DNA of 64,000 nt from Diacronema lutheri. Lineage: Eukaryota; Haptophyta; Pavlovophyceae; Pavlovales; Pavlovaceae. The notes under the pieces are model-generated. The model ran no database searches. It had not been told where the DNA came from and saw only the letters and a program-made list of their open reading frames with translations. Location of the stretch: the NCBI GenBank assembly GCA_019448385.1, contig JAGTXO010000002.1:1550001-1614000 (forward strand), written 5' to 3'. The position numbers and the translations under genes were made by a program. Shown piece by piece: positions 41,001 through 50,300 of the stretch (position 1 is the stretch's first letter; each line of letters opens with the position of its first letter).

Positions 41001-41420
41001 GCGCGTCGCGCCCGGCACGGCGCAGCGCGCGGTCACGTTGACAAAGTGGAGGTGCGGGCTGAAGCCCGCCCACGTCCCCAGCGCGCGCTCGACGGCGGCG
41101 TGGACCAGTGCACAGTCGGGCGCGGCCCATCTGCTCAAAAGCGGCGGCATCGCGGCAAAGAGCTTGCGCTCGTCGAAGCGCGCGAGCATGTGCTCGCAAA
41201 AACGCGCGTCGACCGCGTATGCGATGCCGCCGCCGAGCCCGCTGCTCGAGTTGATTTCCTCGGGCAGCTCCCACCGTTGAGTGAGCTTCTCGAGAGCCAC
41301 CGTCTCCGCAACGTCCAGCTCGTCCGTGCGCTTGCCTCTGCCAAACGCGTCCATCAAGGAGCTTTCGTCGGCGAACTGCGATACCCACGCCGCGCCGAGC
41401 GTGAGCGGCACGAGCTGCAT
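38043..41420 (-). CDS. Matrixin-type (M10-like) zinc metalloprotease, large membrane-associated protein
   Basis: 1125 residues from ATG 41420. The N-terminal part has matrixin features (WAGFSPHLHFVNVTARC, AELFIDAGNM) and later the zinc site HEAGHAIGFGHPDEYEG (HExGHxxGxxH). Between them lies an insert of about 230 residues with a hydrophobic segment (LRLSLLVLWCAGVLALARRF) and another before the zinc site (LVVLLVVFPPFAHWAVLEPC). Directly after the zinc site an 18-residue unit is repeated four times. A Met-turn-like RSVMHST follows, then DDVNGVFFLYPPVC, a third hydrophobic helix (LLALIVTLAVTLALALAVTL) and a long disordered C-terminus. The unusual split of the catalytic domain raises doubt about activity. 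Start is 79 bp from the divergent membrane-protein gene. Confidence 0.82.
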   Translation of the reverse strand: MQLVPLTLGAAWVSQFADESSLMDAFGRGKRTDELDVAETVALEKLTQRWELPEEINSSSGLGGGIAYAVDARFCEHMLARFDERKLFAAMPPLLSRWAAPDCALVHAAVERALGTWAGFSPHLHFVNVTARCAVPGATRALSKEQGPRRCDAAELFIDAGNMSAALGATTGVLARNLGSVRATDGSFRPGGSIVAARITFNARSCWYMDTSSCELFRFLEPANPSDPNGPANYARLRLSLLVLWCAGVLALARRFALVAMRVAHDVRRARELRRMDEPMLGGPNDGAERRALRRDKLTGSRSCAATPRLSRGSTARLASRAPTVKAELVASQLAAPPVSPMDGVAAQRAAASEPGAPEPNDVARTCGRPCALAFLAWRDAHAAGARALCADKPRTAEQQRARARRRALAERCAALLRWLRPLGTPLVVLLVVFPPFAHWAVLEPCLVCYDFNSVGAHEAGHAIGFGHPDEYEGSLRMATIFAPGHPDEYEGSLRMATIFAPGHPDEYEGSLRMATIFAPGHPDEYEGSLRMATIFAPAPDAPTDNDGGGSDGAPFCGRATLRVPLGGSSLDVLMASTPFSVPAPSADGDDRDGDEGDEGDEGGDVTTTSAPFNFADFTRDSRAPSAPPTPNGRETRVRSVMHSTAARHAQSHCTSPDDVNGVFFLYPPVCGACADAAQSQTAGAPPEGVPNSTVRDSPAAAAEAADASALALAERREAKSACRARSTPRCAEPPPAHGLLALIVTLAVTLALALAVTLLHALGASARAGALRARLARALGVIDALYELARLAPPYERESTRRRRRERRERRGVAAQRPPRVLGADAPSVPRAAPEAAAGSAPAEPEPLLQYGEGVTTTQIETLFVEQRLGGLGLPPTFCLGRPDSSETRAAGGGRPAGGAGAARDTDGASAPCGAKQRPGGDEGHGGTRTTTRPTRGDAASPLAAPAPATSGIAGPFASAAAAMRDARRTRALRAAYASPACGTGAAGNYGRPTSGRPLLPVRLSCEPAAPTIGSARDAVARADGTLAQLVGARSHAVRSVWRAHDKRAALERALAIDAEGERGASGGLLGWLARGLGCRSGVGTASGDTVQPAWIPPPSARSSARAGAAATGEGGGRAVALEP
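39807..40022. repeat. Four 54-bp tandem repeats inside the metalloprotease
   Basis: Four identical 54-bp units at 39807, 39861, 39915 and 39969 encode GHPDEYEGSLRMATIFAP in the minus strand. They keep the frame and repeat the segment that carries the third zinc-ligand His. Confidence 0.95.
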
Positions 41421-41499
41421 AGTTCGCTGCGGGATTTTTCATGACCCTTCTTTAGTACCCATATCTTAAAACTCAAATACAAGCCAGCATCCTAGTGGG

Positions 41500-42063
41500 A
41501 TGGCGCTCGGCGACATCGAGCGCGCGCCCGGGGCCGGTGTGGCTCCGGCAGATGAGCTGCCGGGCTTATGGGTGGAAGAGCGTGTGCCGGCGTTCCTTAT
41601 TGTTACAAGCTCGCTTGCCACGGTGGCGATCATCGCCGTGGTGCCAAGCGTGTGGATGTTGGTCGTCGGCTCGTTTTTTTGGATCTGGGCCGTGCGCAAC
41701 ATCGCGACGGGCAAGGCGACGATCGACTTGGGCGTCGCATCCTTCTTCATCGCGATTTGCACCGGTGCCTGGCACGCCGCGACTGGATGCCTCACGCGCG
41801 CGCTCGGGATCTGCGAGCTCGTCGCATGCGTTGTGATCGGTCTCAACTACAGCCTGATCGTGGTCGGAATCGTCGCGGCCATGCGGGAGGGCCACACGCT
41901 CGCGCAAGCCGGCCGATACATGTTCAAGCGCAAATCCGTGCCCTTCGGCCAACTCATGTGCGCCTACGGCGTCTGGATGGCCGCGTTCTGGCTGATCGCC
42001 GCGCCCACCGTGACCGCGACCCGGATGCAGCGCGCGTCGCCCGCACGCTGTGCGCGGTTCTAA
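41500..42063 (+). CDS. Hypothetical multispanning membrane protein
   Basis: 187 residues with about four hydrophobic helices: FLIVTSSLATVAIIAVVPSV with WMLVVGSFFWIWAV, ATIDLGVASFFIAICTGAW, ELVACVVIGLNYSLIVVGIV, and LMCAYGVWMAAFWLIAAPTV. A short acidic N-terminus precedes them. No family is recognised. An AT-rich divergent promoter region (41421-41499) is shared with the metalloprotease. The stop is followed within 5 bp by repeat R1 and a 36-G run. Confidence 0.7.
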   Translation: MALGDIERAPGAGVAPADELPGLWVEERVPAFLIVTSSLATVAIIAVVPSVWMLVVGSFFWIWAVRNIATGKATIDLGVASFFIAICTGAWHAATGCLTRALGICELVACVVIGLNYSLIVVGIVAAMREGHTLAQAGRYMFKRKSVPFGQLMCAYGVWMAAFWLIAAPTVTATRMQRASPARCARF

Positions 42064-42091
42064 AAACGACGCTTACAGGGGGCAGGGGGCA

Positions 42092-42129
<38 letters not shown>

Positions 42130-42305
42130 TGCACGGGGCCGAGGCGTGAAGAACGGAGCGAGCGAAAGTGTGCAAGCAGCGTCGGTCGGAAGTCAGGTCG
42201 TCGACCCTGTGCACGCCGGCAGCGGGGATGGTTGGGATGGCAAGGACGCGGCAGGACGCGGCATGGGCGGACACCCACACACCACACGCCTAGCCACCCC
42301 TCGCC
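42062..42305 (-). repeat. Dispersed repeat R1, copy 2 (inverted, diverged)
   Basis: The reverse complement matches 54745-54942: GTGTCCGCCCATGCCGCGTC, CGTGCACAGGGTCGAC, TTTCGCTCGCTCC, CCTGTAAGCGTCGTT. A 36-bp G run interrupts the part that is CCCTCCTGCTGACCC in the other copies. Confidence 0.75.
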
Positions 42306-42917
42306 GGCCCCCGTCGGTCGCCGCCGCCGTCGCCGCGCCGGAAGCAGACGCCGTCCACACCGCCGCAGGCGTCCAAATCAGCCTGGACGCCGTGAGCGTC
42401 GCGGCGGTGCGGCGGCGCCTGCCCGCACGCCATCTGCGCACGCGCGAGCAGCAGCTGCGCGTGCCCCCGCACGACGCACGCGGCGAGCTGGAGGCGCATG
42501 TGCCGCTCGAGCGCCGCACGGGTGACCACTCGCCAAACGAGCCGATGCCCCGAGTCGAGGTGCGCCTGCATCGGGCCCACCTGGCCCGGCTGCATGCCGA
42601 AGAGCTCCTCGTCGAGCTGGGCGCACGCGCGCCGCCGTTCGCCGCCGACGGCCGCCGCCCGCCGCTCAGCGGCCTGGTGGCCGCAGCGCGTGGGGCAGTA
42701 CCAGATCGATTTGAGCCCGCACAGCGTCTGCGGCAGCCGCGGGTCCGTCCCAGCGTATCCGCGAGCGAGCGAGGCGAGCCCGTGGTCGTGAGGTTTCAAA
42801 AGCAATCGCCCTTGCGCCCGGCCGCGTCGACAGTGCCACATCCGAGCAATCGCCCTTGCGCCCGGCCGCGTCGACAGTGCCACATCCGCGAGCCAGATCG
42901 ACCGGTCACTCGCACGT
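42064..42917. other. Repeat-rich intergenic region
   Basis: Contains R1 copy 2, a run of 36 G (42092-42127), a relic related to the 20478-20729 element (about 42310-42465), and a 44-bp direct tandem repeat (about 42803-42889). A minus-strand open frame at 42290-42955 (YCPTRCGHQ, GMQPGQVGPMQAH) has some protein character but no recognised family. Confidence 0.6.
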
Positions 42918-45035
42918 TCACACCGCGAGGCAGAGCGCGATCTGCCCGCTCTCAAGCATGCGCACCGGATCGACGACGTGATCGACCGCGACGAGCGCCG
43001 GGTCCATAGCGGCGTACACGCGGTAGAGGTGGTACCCGTCGCCCATCTTGCGCGCGAGCTCCCACTCGCGGCTCGAGATCTGGAAGACGTTCTTGCGCGC
43101 GTGCCTCGTGCTCTTGACCTCGACGAAGATGCGTCGGCCGCCGAGCATCAGCTCGAGGTCGTAGCCAAGGCCGGACTCCGACGCCTCGTTGAGCCAGCGC
43201 ACGCCAGCGCCCGCGTGCGTGAGCAGCAGCAGCTGGTAGACAAGCTGCTCGCCCCAACGCCCCGCCTCACGCATGCGGGCGTCGTTGCGCGTCGCGCCGG
43301 CGTCGGTGGCGCCGCGCTCGGACGTGCAAAAAGGCAGGCACGCGCGGAGCCGCTCGTTGGCAATGCGCCGGGGCCCGCCGCCATACTGCTTCTCTACAAC
43401 CATGCAAAAGCCGTCGGCGAGGCCAAGACGCGCGCGCGCGCCATCATCGCCGCTGATGCCGAGCTCGCCCTCGTTCGGTCCGGAAGCGCGCCGGGCGTTC
43501 GGCGCCTCGGGCGTCGCGCGCCCGTCCTCGGCGGCGCGCGGCCGCTTGCGCGCCTCCGGGCCGTCGTGCACGCAGTGTGTCGTCTTGGCCCACCCATCCG
43601 CATCCGCGCCTGGTTCGTCGCCCGCGCCCGAGCGCGATTTGCCGTGCTCAACGCGTGCGCACGCTGGCGCGCACGCGAGCTCACCGTCCGGAATGCCGTC
43701 AGCACGCGAACCCCCACATTCACGCGCGTCGTCCACGAGCTCGCGCTTGGCGCCAGCGTCGTCGCCGCCGTCGTCGTCGTCGTCGAGCTGGAAGCGCTTG
43801 GCGCGGTGCGCGCGGCCGCCGAGGTGGAGCATCGCGTACTCGACCAGCACCGAGGTCGCGAGCTCGAGCTGCGCGCCGCGCAGCGCGCCGTTCCCCGCGT
43901 CGCCCGGCGCGTCGCGGCGTGCGTTGGCGGACGCAAGTGCACCCTCCTCGCCCTCGCAGCCTGCATCGGCGCCGGTGCCACGCTCGCCGCCGCACGCGGC
44001 TACCGCCGGCGGCGCCGCCGCATCGAGCGCGAGCCCGACCGCACCGCGCACCTGCGCGAGGGTGGGCGCGCGCACGCCATCGCCGAGCGCGCGCGAGCAC
44101 TCGCGCACGAACCGATCGACAGTAGGCTGTAGCGCGGGCCTGAGCCGCGCACGCCGCCGCCTCGCCGGGCGCGCTGCGGTCGGCATGCAGTGGCCGGCAC
44201 ACGCGCGATGGCCCGTGTTGAACGCCCGCGCGAGCTGCTCCTGCTCGCGTCGCCATGCGTGCCGCGCGAGCAGAAGCAACGGCGTTACGTCGCCGAGGCG
44301 CACGCCGAGCTCGCGCGTGTCGCGCGCGCCGTGCAGTTCGCAGAGGTGCGCACCCAACGTATCTGACGACATGTCCGCAGGCAGCTTGCCGCTCAGCGCT
44401 CCGTCGCGCATCACGCGCAGGACGTCCGCGGCGGAGAGGCTCAATGCGAGCGCTGGCGGCACATGCGCGACGCGCCAGTGCAACCGCACGGCCGGGTGCG
44501 CGAGCAGCGAGCCAAGGCCATACTCGCCAAAGGTGGGCAGCGGCGTAGATACCCCGCGCGCCTCGGCTCGCTCGAGGCCCTCGTCGGCCACCGCCACCGC
44601 CCGAGCAGGCGCGTCGCGCGCGTCATTCGCGCCGTCGAGACCGCGCGTCGCGTGCGGGCCGACGTGCGGCGCGAGCTCGGCGTCCAGGTCGATCTCCTCC
44701 GGATCGGGCGCGGTGGAGGGAGCGGGCGGGTGGAGGGGTGAGAGCCCAAACGAGCGCAGCACGACGGGCAGCTCTGCTTCCAAGTCGCGCACCGTCGCGA
44801 TCGCGCGCGAGTCGACAAACGCAGCGATGAAGCCGTCGACTGTCTCCTGCAGCCGCGCGAGGAGCGCGAGCGACGGCACGGTGCACAGGCTCGCGACGGG
44901 CACGCCATATGGCACGTACTGGTGCGCCAGCTCGTGCACGACGGCCGCGTGCGTCACGTACGCGCCATCCGCAGCGATACGCCGCGCGATCGCGAGCGCG
45001 TGCCGATCAACGTCGGGCCACCGCGCGGCGGCCAT
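42918..45035 (-). CDS. DUF3883 (NO VEIN C-terminal type) protein
   Basis: 705 residues from ATG 45035 (MAAARWPDVDRHALAIARRI). The last about 110 residues match DUF3883, the PD-(D/E)XK-like C-terminal domain of plant NO VEIN and bacterial restriction/defence proteins: GRWGEQLVYQLLL, RWLNEASESGLGYDLELML, RRIFVEVKSTRHARKNVFQI, SREWELARK, YHLYRVYAAM. The D..EVK triad is present (YDLEL, FVEVKS). The N-terminal part is helical without a recognised domain, and the middle is acidic/Arg-rich and probably disordered. The HSP90-like ATPase found in NO VEIN is not seen. It may bind or cleave nucleic acid. Divergent from the dioxygenase gene, 67 bp between starts. Confidence 0.82.
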   Translation of the reverse strand: MAAARWPDVDRHALAIARRIAADGAYVTHAAVVHELAHQYVPYGVPVASLCTVPSLALLARLQETVDGFIAAFVDSRAIATVRDLEAELPVVLRSFGLSPLHPPAPSTAPDPEEIDLDAELAPHVGPHATRGLDGANDARDAPARAVAVADEGLERAEARGVSTPLPTFGEYGLGSLLAHPAVRLHWRVAHVPPALALSLSAADVLRVMRDGALSGKLPADMSSDTLGAHLCELHGARDTRELGVRLGDVTPLLLLARHAWRREQEQLARAFNTGHRACAGHCMPTAARPARRRRARLRPALQPTVDRFVRECSRALGDGVRAPTLAQVRGAVGLALDAAAPPAVAACGGERGTGADAGCEGEEGALASANARRDAPGDAGNGALRGAQLELATSVLVEYAMLHLGGRAHRAKRFQLDDDDDGGDDAGAKRELVDDARECGGSRADGIPDGELACAPACARVEHGKSRSGAGDEPGADADGWAKTTHCVHDGPEARKRPRAAEDGRATPEAPNARRASGPNEGELGISGDDGARARLGLADGFCMVVEKQYGGGPRRIANERLRACLPFCTSERGATDAGATRNDARMREAGRWGEQLVYQLLLLTHAGAGVRWLNEASESGLGYDLELMLGGRRIFVEVKSTRHARKNVFQISSREWELARKMGDGYHLYRVYAAMDPALVAVDHVVDPVRMLESGQIALCLAV

Positions 45036-45102
45036 CGTCCGCGCTGGACGAGGGCGCGCGGAGCGCGGGAGGCAGGCGCGGCGGACGCCGGTGAAGAGGA
45101 AT

Positions 45103-46272
45103 ATGCTGCGCCAGCTGCTCGTGACGGGGGTGAGCCGCGCGGCGGTGACGCTGCACGTGGGCGAGGGCGAGCCGGTGCGGCAGCTCTCTGCGAGCTGGCT
45201 CCTCGACCACGCGCGCGAGTCGAGGCAGAGCACGGCGCAGCGCGGGCTGCTCGTGTCGGAGGGCGCGGCAACGGCCGAGCCGTCGGTACTCGACGCGCAC
45301 GTGCGCGACGGCGAGCTGCGCGTGACATGGGCGGCGGACGCGGCGCGCGCCGTGCCCGCAGGCACCACCACCTATGACCTCGCCGAGCTCGCCCTCCTGT
45401 TGCGCGCGCCGCACGACGCGGTGCGACGCGAGCGGTGGACCGCCGGCTTGTTCTCGCGCCCGCACGCGCCCGTCGTCGACGCGCACGCGCTGCGCACTGA
45501 CGACGGGCTCGTGCACGCGCTCTCGCACCTGCGCGCGTTTGGCGTGCTCCGTATCGACGGCATGCCCGCCACGCGGGACGCGACGCGCGCGCTCGTGCTC
45601 CGGATCGGCGCGCCGCGATCGACGTATTATTCTGCGGAGATGTGGTCTACGCGCGCGGCGCCAGGCGAGAGGAAGGGCATCAACGACACGGCGTACACGA
45701 GCGTGGGCATCAGGCCGCACACGGACGGTACCTACTTCCGCGACCCGCCCGGCCTGCAGATCCTCAACTGCGTCTCGCAGGCCGAGCGCGGCGGCGAGTC
45801 GCTCGTCGTCGACGCGCTCTCGGTCGTCGAGTCGCTGCGCGCGGCCGCACCCGCGACGCTCGACTTTTTGGCGCGCACGCCGCTGCCGTGGTTCTCGTAC
45901 GACGAGGACGTGCGCTCGGGCCTGCCCATCCGGCTGAGCACGCACGAGCCCGTCCTCCGCTTCGACGCGTCGGGCGATCTCGACCAGTTTCGTTACAACG
46001 AGTACGACCGTGGCGACCTCGCTCCGGGCGAGTGGTACGACTCGACTTTTCTGCCGCACTGGCGCGCGCTGGTCGAGCAGGTGAATGCGCCCGCGCACGT
46101 CGAGCACGTCCGCCTCGAGCCGGGCCAGTGCCTCGTCGTCGACAACCAGCGCGTGCTGCATGGCCGCACGCCGTTTGACGGCGGCGTGCGCGAGATGGTC
46201 GGCTGTTACGTGGGGCGCGACGAGTACGAGAGCCGACTGCGCTCGGTTGGGCTGCTGCGCATGTGCGGGTGA
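45103..46272 (+). CDS. Trimethyllysine / gamma-butyrobetaine dioxygenase family protein
   Basis: Fe(II)/2-oxoglutarate hydroxylase of the carnitine pathway family (TMLH/BBOX). 389 residues from ATG 45103 (MLRQLLVTGVSRAAVTLHVG). The N-terminal small domain has the family layout (VRQLSASWLLDHARESRQST) but lacks the usual zinc-binding Cys cluster. The catalytic domain has YYSAEMWSTR, NDTAYTSVGIRPHTDGTYF (Fe ligands His206, Asp208), DPPGLQILNCVSQAERGGES and the distal RVLHGRTPF (His353). TMLH and BBOX cannot be told apart with certainty. It ends 55 bp from the convergent small gene. Confidence 0.88.
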   Translation: MLRQLLVTGVSRAAVTLHVGEGEPVRQLSASWLLDHARESRQSTAQRGLLVSEGAATAEPSVLDAHVRDGELRVTWAADAARAVPAGTTTYDLAELALLLRAPHDAVRRERWTAGLFSRPHAPVVDAHALRTDDGLVHALSHLRAFGVLRIDGMPATRDATRALVLRIGAPRSTYYSAEMWSTRAAPGERKGINDTAYTSVGIRPHTDGTYFRDPPGLQILNCVSQAERGGESLVVDALSVVESLRAAAPATLDFLARTPLPWFSYDEDVRSGLPIRLSTHEPVLRFDASGDLDQFRYNEYDRGDLAPGEWYDSTFLPHWRALVEQVNAPAHVEHVRLEPGQCLVVDNQRVLHGRTPFDGGVREMVGCYVGRDEYESRLRSVGLLRMCG

Positions 46273-46327
46273 CCCGAGGGCGCGACCGGTGGCGCGGAGA
46301 GGAAAGCCACATGCGCCCAGTTCAGAA

Positions 46328-46833
46328 TCAGGGGTGGCGGGGGGTGCGGCGATTCCGGCCCGGCGAGGTGGACGGGCCCAGCTCGAAAAACGCGTTCTCG
46401 ACGGTGAAGTTGACGTCATTCCCCACCTTCATCCACACGCCCTTGAGCGACGTGTCCTCCGAGCAGAGGCCCGGCGCAGCCGACGAGAGGTCGAGCGCGC
46501 CAAGCATCCGCGCGGGCAAGATCTTTGTCTCCACGCAGTAGGAGCCGCTCTCGCCAGTCTGGATCGAATGGAAGACGCCGTTCGTGGGAGGCATCTCGCC
46601 CTCCGCGCCGAGCAGCGAGCTGAAGATTGAGTGAAACGTCTCCTCGGTCGAGGCCGAGCCGCCGGTCGCAGTCGCCTGGCTGCCCGAGCTGCGGCTGAAC
46701 GTCGATTTAAACCAGCTCAGCTGGTGGGCGTGGCGCAGATCGGGCGCGCGCGCGCGATGAGTGCGGCGCAGCGCGCGCACTGAGCCGCCCGCGGTGGCGC
46801 CGCGCGCCGCACCAGGCTGTCCGTGAAGGACAT
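46328..46833 (-). CDS. Small conserved-looking hypothetical protein, two exons
   Basis: Exon 1 is only 46813-46833 (MSFTDSL). A 92-nt GT-AG intron (46721-46812) follows and exon 2 is 46328-46720 (LSWFKSTFSRSSGSQATATG to PGRNRRTPRHP), giving 137 residues. Splicing is phase 0 and joins to MSFTDSLLSWFKSTF, an amphipathic start. Exon 2 is strongly protein-like (SYCVETKILPARMLGALDLS, LKGVWMKVGNDVNFTVENAF). No family is recognised. The AT-rich sequence just upstream (46860-47000) suits a promoter. Confidence 0.7.
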
Positions 46834-47383
46834 GGTGTCGCCCGCGAGCTTGTTCCGGCGAGCTTATATTCCCGCTCCCTTCCCAAAAGAGAGAGCTTGA
46901 AGAGCTCCCTTGCTTCTCGCTTTCTTTTTTAATTTTCAAAAGTTCTCTGCTTTGGAATATGAAAATTATTATTGGGGCCCTCCTCGGACGTGCGCCGGAC
47001 GAGGCGAGTGCGCAGCTCGCGCGGCGGGACGATGTAGTGCTGCGCGCGCGTTCAGTTGCCCCGCGCGCCGACAGCGCTCGACTTTGACTGTGTGGAGGCC
47101 GTGCTGCGTCGTTTGGGTGGGCGCGGCGGCACGCGCCTGGCGCAGCCGTGCGCGTTGCGCGCAAACAACAATTGTGAGCCTGTGAGCCTGTGGGCTGTGG
47201 CCTGTGGGGGTACCCGACAACGCAGCGGCGCACGCACTCGTGCTCAGTCGCCGCCCTGCAGTCGTCCCGCGAGGCGTGCGAGGTCGCGAGGTCACGTTTT
47301 GCCGAGGCGTGCGAGCTGGACGCTTGGCCTTCGCGCCGTCTGCGCTGGGTGGCAGCGCGAGGCTCGTCCCGGTGGTCGATTTC
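46834..47383. promoter_or_regulatory. Divergent intergenic region of the small gene and PFK-2 gene
   Basis: About 550 bp. Positions 46860-46980 are AT-rich with pyrimidine tracts (TTTCTTTTTTAATTTTC), in sharp contrast to the surroundings, and probably serve one or both divergent genes. No other gene is seen. Confidence 0.45.
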
Positions 47384-50300
47384 ATGAGTGTCGTGACTCG
47401 TGTGTCGACTCATTCTGTGACGTCACGCACACCAGACAACACAATTCATCGCCGTCGGATCAAACGGCAAAAAGTGACCGACCCCATCGTGCTTGACGAC
47501 CGCCCAGCCCCGCCGAAGGGGGAGATGAACCGCTCGGCCTCGGAGACGCCCGCTCGAGAGTCGGACTACTATGAGGGCAAGTCGGCGCTCGCGCGCCCGC
47601 GCTCGACCGGTCGCGCCTTCCAAAAAGAGATGAATGTCCGGCACAAGCTGACCAAGGCGCGGATGCAGATGGTGTTCGTGATGGTCGGCCTACCCGCGCG
47701 CGGCAAGTCCTTCATCTCGCGCCGGCTCGAGTCGTTCCTCTCGTGGAAGGGGCACACGACCAAGGTATTCAACGTGGGCAAGTACCGTCGCGAGGCCGTT
47801 CAGGCCGCCGAGTCGGGCAAGTCGGACTTTTTCGACCCGCACAACATGCAGGCCAAGATGCAGCGCGAGGCCGTCGCGCTCGCAGCGCTCGAGGACATGC
47901 TCGACTGGCTCTCGCGCGAGGGCGAGATCGGGATCTTTGACGCGACTAATTCCACCGAAGAGCGCCGCCAGCTCATCATCCGCACGTGCCGCCAGTCCGG
48001 CCGCGAGCTCGGCATCGTCTTTATCGAGACGCTCTGCACGAACCGCGACGTGAGCCGCCGCGCCGCTGCGGCCATGGCCGAGCGCCCGCTGGCGCGCGGA
48101 GGTCGGGTTGGCGGGGCGGGGCGGGGCGAGGCGTGCATCGCACGGTTGGCGTCATCCACGCCACGCTGCGCGCGACATGCTCTCCATGCCTGACCCCATC
48201 CCCCTCACCAACCACACAACGGCGGCGGGCTGGCTGGCCTGTGACACGACGCGCTCACCGTGCTATTCCCGCCCTTTCTCGCCCCGCGTTGGCCCCGCCC
48301 GGCTCGCTCGGCGCAGGTGCTCGAGGAGAACATGCGGTGCAAGGTAGCGGGCTCGCCCGACTTTGCCTCGATGAGTGAGGAGGAGGCGCTCGCTGACCTG
48401 CGCGCGCGCATCGCCAAATATGAGGCGGTTTACGAAACGATCGGCGAAACCGTCGATTACTCGTATATCAAGCTCTACAACATGTCGTCGCGCGTGCTCG
48501 TGAGCGGCGTGTACGGGCAGGTGGCGCAGTCCGTCCTGCCCTACCTCATGGCAATCCACATCGGACCGCGTCCCGTCTGGCTTGTTCGTGCTGGTGAGGG
48601 TGTCGGCCTCCGCACGTCGAAGACGCACTCATCCATCGGCTCGCCGCTCGCGCAGCTCACTGAGTCGGGCAAGGCGTTCGCCGAGGTGCTCGCGGACTAC
48701 GTGCGCGATCAGGTGTGCGCGCACCGCCTGCCGCTCGCCGCTTGCCGCCCGCCGCTCGCCGCGCCGCGCTGCGCGCTCGCGCGCGCGGCATGTCGTGAGC
48801 GAACATGACGCGTGCAAGAGCGCCGCGCGCCGCTTCGGCACGGCGCCGGGCGCAGATCCGAAGCTTCCAGGAGCTGGACGAGGACGCGTCAACGGTCTCC
48901 CGCCGGTATTCGCGCCAGCTGAGCGACCAGCTCGTCGCGACCGTGCGCCAGGCCGTCGCCGAGTCGCGACACGCGTCAGTCGGCGACACGGCGCACGACG
49001 CGGACGGCGGGGCGCTCGCTGGCGGCAGCGGCGATCACGAGGCCGGCGCCGAGCTGCACGCGCTGCCGCGCGCCGTGCTCGGCGGCGCGCTCGCGACCAC
49101 ATCGTGCCGCCGCTCAACACCGCCAAGCGACGGGGGCGTGGAAAGCCATGCAACCGAGTCGCCGACGGCACAACGCTCGGTGTCGCGACGGGACTCGGCG
49201 GCATGCGACAGCTCGCCGCGCCTCGAGCCGACGGACGGGCACGCGGTCCTATTCGGCGCGTCGCCGGCGTCGTCGCGCGACACGGCGCGCGACAGTCACG
49301 TCGACCGCGGAGACGACACGAAGTTGCGCCGGTGAGAGGCCCCGCCGTGGCCTCCGCTGCGCGCACGCGCGCGCGCGGCACAGCGGCGCAGCGCGCGCGC
49401 TGCGCGCTGCGCGCTGCGCGCTGCGGCGCGTGCGCGTGCGCGTGGTCTCACGCGCGTCGCGCGCGTCGTGCGCTGTCGCTGTGTGTGCCCCCTCTTCGCC
49501 ACACCCCGCCACTCGCGCCCGTGCGCTCGTGACGCGCCGCGCGGGCAGCACTCGCCGCGTGACCAAAAAATGGCAGGACTCGGTCGTTCGCGCGGCGAAC
49601 GGCGTTGTCGACACGCGCGCGCAGCTCAAGGTGCTCACATCGACGCTGCCGCGCGCGATCGCGACCGTCGAGAAGATGCGCACACCGTGCTCGCGCGAGG
49701 TGCGCGTCATGCCGCACCACGCCGCGCCGCGCCGTGGCGAGCCGCGCCGTGGCGTGGCGTGGCGTGGCGTGGCGTGGCGTGGCGTGGCGTGCGAGTGTCT
49801 TTGTTTGAGCGGCGCTTGAGGGGGTGGCGCACTCCGCCGCCGCGTCCTTCGCCGCCTGACGCGCCCTCACCGCTGCCTTTCCTCCCATTCGTCCCCTCCC
49901 CTTCCTCACCGCTGCCTTTCCTCCCATTCTTCCCCTCCCCTTCCTCACCGCTGCCTTTCCTCCCGTTTTTCCCCTCCCCTTCCTCACTGCTGCCTTTCCT
50001 CCCATTCTTCCACTCCCCTTCCTCACCGCTGCCTTTCCTCCCATTCTTCCCCTCCCCTTCCTCACCGCTGCCTTTCCTCCCATTCTTCCCCTCCCCTTCC
50101 TCACCGCTGCCTTTCCTCCCATTCTTCCCCTCCCCTTCCTCACCGCTGCCTTTCCTCCCATTCGTCCCCTCCCCTTCCTCACCACGCCCGCGTCACGCCC
50201 GCGTCACGCCTGCGTCACGCCAGGAGTACTTCATGCTCACGCCCCTCGACAAGGGCTCGCACATGGGACTCTCGCTTGACGAAATCGGCGCGACGGACCC

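Noticed and set aside
42803-42889. 44-bp direct repeat as an attachment site
   Set aside because: Simple tandem duplication of two units in intergenic DNA, with no integrase or element boundary.
43273-45102. Upstream extension of the dioxygenase open frame by 610 codons
   Set aside because: This part is antisense to the DUF3883 gene and has Ser/Arg-rich shadow composition; family alignment supports the ATG at 45103.
48157-48347. Separate small gene in PFK-2 intron 1
   Set aside because: Lies inside a clean GT-AG intron and has no family features.
49871-50182. 39-bp repeats as CRISPR or as a coding array (either strand)
   Set aside because: Direct tandem units without spacers, wholly inside an intron defined by flanking PFK-2 exons.
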